This document shows, piece after piece, positions 14,324-18,213 of a stretch of DNA of 18,213 nt; position 1 is the first letter of the stretch, and each line of letters starts with the position of its first letter. The translations under genes and the position numbers were made by a program. Below the pieces are notes generated by a model that had not been told where the DNA came from, made no database searches, and was given only the letters and a program-made list of their open reading frames with translations. Origin of the DNA: Bacteroidales bacterium. Lineage in GTDB: Bacteria; Bacteroidota; Bacteroidia; Bacteroidales; Muribaculaceae. The stretch is taken from the NCBI GenBank assembly GCA_030526455.1, contig JAUNCU010000004.1, positions 15,836 through 34,048 of the forward strand, written 5' to 3'.

Positions 14324-15145
14324 ATGATCACATTCCCTAACGCTAAAATCAACCTCGGCTTGAACATCGTGAACCGCCGCGCTGACGGCTACCACGATAT
14401 CGAAACCGTGTTCTACCCCATCCCGCTGGCCGACACGCTGGAAATCGTGCCCGCTAAAGGCACCGAAACCACGCTCACTTGCTACGGCCGCGCTGTGGAT
14501 TGTCCACCCGAGAAAAATCTGGTGATGAAGGCCTACCGCCTTTTGCAGGAGGCCTACAATCTTCCTGCCGTCGACATCTATCTGGTGAAATGCATCCCCG
14601 ACGGCGCTGGGCTGGGCGGCGGTTCGAGCGACGCTTCGTTCTGCATGAAGATGCTCAACGAGATGTTCGCCCTCGGCCTCAGCAACGAGCAACTGGCGGC
14701 GATGGCGGCAAAGATTGGCGCCGACTGCCCGTTCTTCATCTACAATAAGCCCATGATGGCCACTGGCATTGGCGACGAATTTGGCCCTGTGGAGGTGAAT
14801 CTTCACGGCAAGCATCTGCTGCTGGTGAAGCCCGACGTGTCGGTTCCCACCAAGGCGGCCTACGCCCAGGTGACTCCCGCTCCCGCAGCGAAGCCCATCC
14901 CCAGCATCCTGGTGGAAGGCATAGAAGGCTGGCAGGCGCAGTTGGTGAACGACTTCGAGCGCAGTGTCTTCGCCCAGTATCCTTCGCTCGCCGCCATCAA
15001 GCAGGCGCTGCTCGACTCCGGTGCGCAATATGCCGCCATGTCGGGCTCTGGTTCTTCCATTTTCGGCATCTACGACAGTGCCGAATTGGCAGAAACTGCC
15101 GCGAAGCAATTCGAGGAATATAGCCATTATGTCATGCATCTGTAA
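14324..15145 (+). CDS. ispE: 4-diphosphocytidyl-2-C-methyl-D-erythritol kinase
   Basis: IspE phosphorylates the 2-hydroxyl of CDP-methylerythritol with ATP, the fourth step of the non-mevalonate (MEP) pathway to isoprenoids, in the cytosol. It is a GHMP-superfamily kinase of 273 residues, close to the usual length. The N-terminal NAKINLGLNI holds the catalytic Lys8. The ATP loop PDGAGLGGGSSDA begins at 92, and the catalytic Asp134 is in IGADCPFFI. The C-terminal GHMP motif MSGSGSSIFGIY is present. The CATATG start at 14324 gives the standard N-terminus. The gene follows cardiolipin synthase by 27 bp and ends at a terminator. Confidence 0.95.
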   Translation: MITFPNAKINLGLNIVNRRADGYHDIETVFYPIPLADTLEIVPAKGTETTLTCYGRAVDCPPEKNLVMKAYRLLQEAYNLPAVDIYLVKCIPDGAGLGGGSSDASFCMKMLNEMFALGLSNEQLAAMAAKIGADCPFFIYNKPMMATGIGDEFGPVEVNLHGKHLLLVKPDVSVPTKAAYAQVTPAPAAKPIPSILVEGIEGWQAQLVNDFERSVFAQYPSLAAIKQALLDSGAQYAAMSGSGSSIFGIYDSAELAETAAKQFEEYSHYVMHL

Positions 15146-15171
15146 TGCATCACGCCCCATAAAAGCAGTTG

Positions 15172-15204
15172 AAAAGGGTGCCCACACGCGTTGGCATCCT
15201 TTTT
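15172..15204 (+). terminator. Terminator after ispE
   Basis: AAAAGGGTGCC (15172-15182) pairs with GGCATCCTTTT (15193-15203) around a 10-nt loop, with one G-U pair, and the T-run reaches 15204. It sits about 26 bp after the ispE stop and just before grpE. Confidence 0.85.
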
Positions 15205-15232
15205 GCTATTGATAATAGATAAACAATGTGTA

Positions 15233-15808
15233 ATGAAATTCAAATTCCTACGAAATATGTGCAACAAAGACGAAGAACAGTTAAACGATGAATTGAAGAA
15301 TGCCGCTCCTGAGGTCGAATCAGAAGCCGACGCACCTGCTGAGGAAATCTCGGTTGAAGACCAACTTGCCAGCGCGAAAGAAGAACTTGAAAAAGCGCAG
15401 AAGGAATACCTCTTCCTTATGGCCGAATTCGACAACTTCCGCAAGCGCACGCTCAAGGAGAAGGCCGACCTCATCAAGAACGGCGGCGAAAAGGCGATGC
15501 GCGAATTGCTGCCCGTGGTCGACGACTTCGAACGCGCACTCGGTGCACTCGAGCAAAGCGCCGACATCGAGAGTCTGAAAGACGGCGTGATGCTCATCTA
15601 CAACAAATTCGTGAAATATCTCGAGTCGCAGCAAGTGAAGGCCATGGAATCTACTGGCATGGACTTCGATGCCGACGTCTACGAGGCCGTAACCACTTTC
15701 CCCGCTCCAGAAGAGAGCATGAAGGGCAAGGTGATCGACACCGTGCAGAAGGGTTACACCATCAACGACAAAGTGCTTCGCCACGCTAAGGTGGTTGTGG
15801 GTCAATAA
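15233..15808 (+). CDS. grpE: GrpE, nucleotide exchange factor for DnaK
   Basis: GrpE works as a dimer that releases ADP from the chaperone DnaK in the cytosol. From the ATG at 15233 it is 191 residues, a typical length. The acidic, disordered N-terminus is followed by a long coiled coil (about 40-80) with the family phrase EYLFLMAEFDNFRKRTLKEK, then the four-helix region (LLPVVDDFERAL) and the C-terminal beta domain ending GYTINDKVLRHAKVVVGQ. An upstream in-frame TTG at 15191 lies inside the ispE terminator and is rejected. The ATG at 15257 is a possible alternative giving a 183-residue protein. dnaJ follows after 27 bp, so the two are almost certainly cotranscribed. dnaK itself is not in the window. 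No heat-shock operator (CIRCE) was seen upstream. Confidence 0.95.
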   Translation: MKFKFLRNMCNKDEEQLNDELKNAAPEVESEADAPAEEISVEDQLASAKEELEKAQKEYLFLMAEFDNFRKRTLKEKADLIKNGGEKAMRELLPVVDDFERALGALEQSADIESLKDGVMLIYNKFVKYLESQQVKAMESTGMDFDADVYEAVTTFPAPEESMKGKVIDTVQKGYTINDKVLRHAKVVVGQ

Positions 15809-15835
15809 TATTTTTTCAAAAATCATTCAGCAAAA

Positions 15836-16996
15836 ATGGCAGAAAAAAGAGACTATTATGAAGTGCTTGGCGTTCAGAAGAACGCTACCGACGACGAGTT
15901 GAAGAAGGCCTACCGAAAGTTGGCCATCAAATATCACCCCGACCGCCAGCAAGGCAAGTCCGACGAGGAAAAGAAGGCTGCTGAAGAAAAATTCAAGGAA
16001 GCAGCCGAGGCCTACGATGTGCTCTCCAACAAAGACAAGCGCGCTCGCTACGACCAGTTTGGTTTCGCTGGCGAACAAGGCGGCTTCGGTGGCTTTGGCG
16101 GCGGCATGTCGATGGACGACATCTTCTCGCAATTTGGCGACATCTTTAGCGGATTCGGTTTTGGAGGCGGCTTCGGTGGAGGTCGCGGCGGTGGCCGACG
16201 CGTGCAGCGTGGCACCGACCTGCGCGTGCGTGTGCGCCTCAGCCTCAAGGATGTGGCACATGGCGTGGAGAAGAAATTGAAAATTCCACGCATGGTGTCG
16301 TGCGACGCTTGCTCGGGCACGGGCGCAAAGAATGGCACCGAACTCGAAACTTGCCCCAACTGTAATGGCAGCGGCGTGGAAATTCGCATGCAGCGCACCA
16401 TCCTCGGCACTATGCAGACTCAGAGCGAGTGTCACAAGTGCGGCGGCAAGGGCAAAATCATCAAGGAGCGCTGCCCCGAGTGCGGCGGCCAAGGCTTGGT
16501 GAAGAAGGATGATGTAATCACCATCAATATCCCCGCCGGTGTGGGCGAAGGCATGACGCTCAAGATGAGCGGCAAGGGCAACGACGCCCCTGGTGGCGGC
16601 ATCCCTGGCGACCTGCTCATCGTGATTGAAGAAGAGCGCCACGAGCAATTGCACCGCGATGGCAACGACCTCATCTACAACCTCATGCTCGACATCCCCA
16701 CTGCCGTGTTTGGCGGTAAGGTAGAAGTGCCCACCGTCGACGGCCGCGTGCGCGTCACCATCGAGCCCGGCACACAGCCCGGCAAAATTCTGCGCCTGCG
16801 TGGCAAAGGCTTGCCCTCGCCCGACAGTTACGGCACAGGCGACCTGCTCGTGAACGTTACCGTATACATCCCCGAAGAACTCAGCGCCGAAGAACGCAAA
16901 GCATTCGAGGCCCTCAAAAACTCATCCAACATCAAGCCATCGGAATCAACGAAGAACCGCATCTTCGACCGCTTCCGCCGCTTCTTCGAAGGATAA
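15836..16996 (+). CDS. dnaJ: Chaperone protein DnaJ (type I)
   Basis: DnaJ delivers unfolded proteins to DnaK and stimulates its ATPase. The 386 residues have full type I layout: a J domain (1-70) with H34-P35-D36, a Gly/Phe-rich linker (about 78-123), four zinc-binding CxxCxGxG repeats starting at Cys156, Cys173, Cys199 and Cys213, and the C-terminal substrate-binding and dimer domains. All eight zinc ligands are present. The ATG at 15836 gives the standard start AEKRDYYEVLGV. It forms an operon with grpE. No hairpin terminator is visible after the stop; the following gap instead carries an 8-bp tandem repeat. Confidence 0.97.
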   Translation: MAEKRDYYEVLGVQKNATDDELKKAYRKLAIKYHPDRQQGKSDEEKKAAEEKFKEAAEAYDVLSNKDKRARYDQFGFAGEQGGFGGFGGGMSMDDIFSQFGDIFSGFGFGGGFGGGRGGGRRVQRGTDLRVRVRLSLKDVAHGVEKKLKIPRMVSCDACSGTGAKNGTELETCPNCNGSGVEIRMQRTILGTMQTQSECHKCGGKGKIIKERCPECGGQGLVKKDDVITINIPAGVGEGMTLKMSGKGNDAPGGGIPGDLLIVIEEERHEQLHRDGNDLIYNLMLDIPTAVFGGKVEVPTVDGRVRVTIEPGTQPGKILRLRGKGLPSPDSYGTGDLLVNVTVYIPEELSAEERKAFEALKNSSNIKPSESTKNRIFDRFRRFFEG

Positions 16997-17024
16997 AAAA
17001 AGAAAAAGGGAAAAACAGCAACAG

Positions 17025-17096
17025 AGTCATAAACTCGTTGACTTGTTGACTATAAGTCTTGTTGTCTATTAGTCTTTTTGTCTCTTAGTCTGTAAA
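17025..17096. repeat. Degenerate 8-bp tandem repeat (9 units)
   Basis: Nine consecutive octamers run without a break in register. The middle units fit (A/T)CTnnTnG, such as ACTTGTTG, TCTTGTTG, TCTATTAG and TCTTTTTG. The array fills most of the 103-bp gap between dnaJ and the pseudouridine synthase gene and ends 3 bp before its ATG. No two adjacent units are identical, yet the period is exact. Confidence 0.7.
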
Positions 17097-17099
17097 AAA

Positions 17100-18056
17100 A
17101 TGATCCGTCGCACACCAAATAAGCCCAAACGCTCATCCGGCGGCCATGTGCCCCGTGTTGATGCCAAGTACACCCAGTTTCTCGCTCGCGAGGAAATGCC
17201 GTTGCTCGAGTTCATCATGAAAAAACTCGACGGCATCAGCCGCAGCAAGGCTAAGGCTATCTTGGCAGGGGGCGGTGTGCTTGTCGACAAGGCTGTGCAG
17301 ACGCGTCACGACTTCATCGTGCATCCCGAGGCGCTGGTGGAAATCAGCAAGCACCCAGGCGGCACACGCACCCGTTTCGACTTCAGCCAGTATTTCACCG
17401 TGGTTTACGAAGACGACGATGTGATTGTGGTCGACAAGGCCGACGAGGTGCTGTCGATGGGTGTAGGCCGAAACAGCCTCAACATGAAGGACTTGCTCGA
17501 CCGCTACTTCGTGGAAACACGCCAGCGATGCCACGCCCATGTGGTGCACCGTCTCGACACCCGCACCTCTGGACTCATGGTCTATGCCAAGAGCACCGAA
17601 GTGCAGCAACTCATGACCGCCGACTGGCGCAAAACGGTGATCGACCGCCGCTACGTGGCAGTGGTTGAAGGCTCCATGGACAAGGAGGAAGGACACATTG
17701 AAAGTTGGCTGAAGGACACGCCCAGCATGAAAATCGTGAGCAGCCGCACCAACAATGGCGGAAAGTGGGCCAGCACCGACTGGCGACTGCTTGAGCAAAA
17801 CGACGCATTCGCGCTGCTCGAACTCCACCTCCACACCGGCCGCAAAAACCAGATTCGCGTGCACATGCAAGTGCTCCATCACCCCATCGTGGGCGACTAC
17901 AAATATGGCAGCCACGTAGACGGCGCCCGCCGCCTCTGCCTCCACGCCTTCCGCCTCGCCTTCTACCAGCCCCGCACAGGAGAGCCCCTCCACTTCGAAA
18001 CCCCATTCCCACCCTATTTCCTCTCCTTCTTCCACAAAAATAAGCCAAGAAGATAA
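17100..18056 (+). CDS. RluA-family RNA pseudouridine synthase with S4 domain
   Basis: This enzyme converts specific uridines in ribosomal RNA (or tRNA) to pseudouridine. The 318 residues hold a basic N-terminal extension (1-25), an S4-like RNA-binding domain (about 32-90, with ISRSKAKAILAGGGVLVD) and the catalytic domain. The family signature HRLDTRTSGLMVYAK starts at 150, and Asp153 is the catalytic aspartate. Later marks are RRYVAVVEG and HTGRKNQIRVHMQ, followed by the common GDYKYGS. The C-terminus is basic. The exact target (RluA, RluC or RluD type) cannot be settled. The ATG at 17100 sits 3 bp after an 8-bp repeat array, and no TAnnTTTG box was found. The stop at 18054-18056 is followed almost at once by a block of nearly pure G/C. 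Confidence 0.93.
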   Translation: MIRRTPNKPKRSSGGHVPRVDAKYTQFLAREEMPLLEFIMKKLDGISRSKAKAILAGGGVLVDKAVQTRHDFIVHPEALVEISKHPGGTRTRFDFSQYFTVVYEDDDVIVVDKADEVLSMGVGRNSLNMKDLLDRYFVETRQRCHAHVVHRLDTRTSGLMVYAKSTEVQQLMTADWRKTVIDRRYVAVVEGSMDKEEGHIESWLKDTPSMKIVSSRTNNGGKWASTDWRLLEQNDAFALLELHLHTGRKNQIRVHMQVLHHPIVGDYKYGSHVDGARRLCLHAFRLAFYQPRTGEPLHFETPFPPYFLSFFHKNKPRR

Positions 18057-18161
18057 CCACCCGCCCGGGGCCCGGAGTGGGGGCGCGCCGGGGGGGCGGG
18101 GGGGGTGGGGGGGCCGCGCCGGGCGGGGGCGGGCCCGGGCGCGCCGGGGTGGGGGTGGGCC
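18057..18161. other. G/C-only low-complexity block, possibly artefactual
   Basis: Roughly 100 bases from about 18058 contain only a handful of A or T and several G-runs of four to eight. The composition is unlike anything else in the window and returns abruptly to normal at about 18161. No gene is supported here. It could form G-quadruplex DNA, but a sequencing or assembly artefact near a contig end is at least as likely. The remaining 18162-18213 holds no recognisable feature. Confidence 0.6.
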
Positions 18162-18213
18162 AAGCTCTTAGGGTTGGTTAGCTGTACTGATATTCCCAAT
18201 TCAAAGATGATTT

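Noticed and set aside
15191..15232. TTG at 15191 as the grpE start
   Set aside because: It lies inside the ispE terminator hairpin and adds residues foreign to GrpE.

Overview
The window looks like a chromosomal segment of a Bacteroidales bacterium, probably a gut-type lineage such as Muribaculaceae or Prevotellaceae; the family assignment is inference. The reasons are promoter boxes of the Bacteroidetes form TAnnTTTG, A-rich starts without Shine-Dalgarno sequences, a PorW/SprE-type lipoprotein and a small protein with a type IX secretion (T9SS) C-terminal-domain fold, plus the style of the housekeeping genes. All convincing genes lie on the + strand. No tRNA, rRNA, CRISPR array, insertion sequence or prophage gene was seen.

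Region by region: 1-894 is the 3' part of a family 2 glycosyltransferase. 1060-7304 is a tight cluster: aroA (shikimate pathway), a small Cys-rich membrane-anchored protein whose start overlaps the aroA stop, a ZnuB-type metal ABC permease without its ATPase or binding protein, and a 1245-residue PorW/SprE-like lipoprotein with an unusual Lys/Glu-rich tail of about 200 residues. folD (7408-8289) ends in a strong terminator. After an AT-rich 437-bp regulatory gap comes a glycerol module: glpK, glpF and an outer-membrane barrel protein, with a hairpin terminator between glpK and glpF and another after the barrel gene. A 530-bp gap (11832-12361) holds a degenerate 9-bp tandem repeat and a 213-bp inverted-repeat-bounded element with internal hairpins. 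Then come an orphan T9SS-type mini-protein (12362-12670), cardiolipin synthase, ispE (isoprenoid precursor synthesis), the chaperone pair grpE-dnaJ and an RluA-type pseudouridine synthase. The window ends in a roughly 100-bp block of almost pure G/C that may be an assembly artefact.

Functionally most of this is core metabolism and envelope biology. The glycerol genes would take up glycerol across both membranes and trap it as glycerol 3-phosphate, a lipid precursor that the nearby cardiolipin synthase pathway also depends on. PorW and the orphan C-terminal-domain protein both point to a T9SS.

The least explained material is non-coding. Four intergenic spaces carry degenerate short tandem repeats with strictly kept periods of 7, 8 or 9 bp. 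One space carries a MITE-like or structured-RNA element whose two hairpin copies keep pairing despite sequence change. The glycerol locus repeats a TAACCAAAAT motif in each of its gaps. No complete new multi-gene system is evident.
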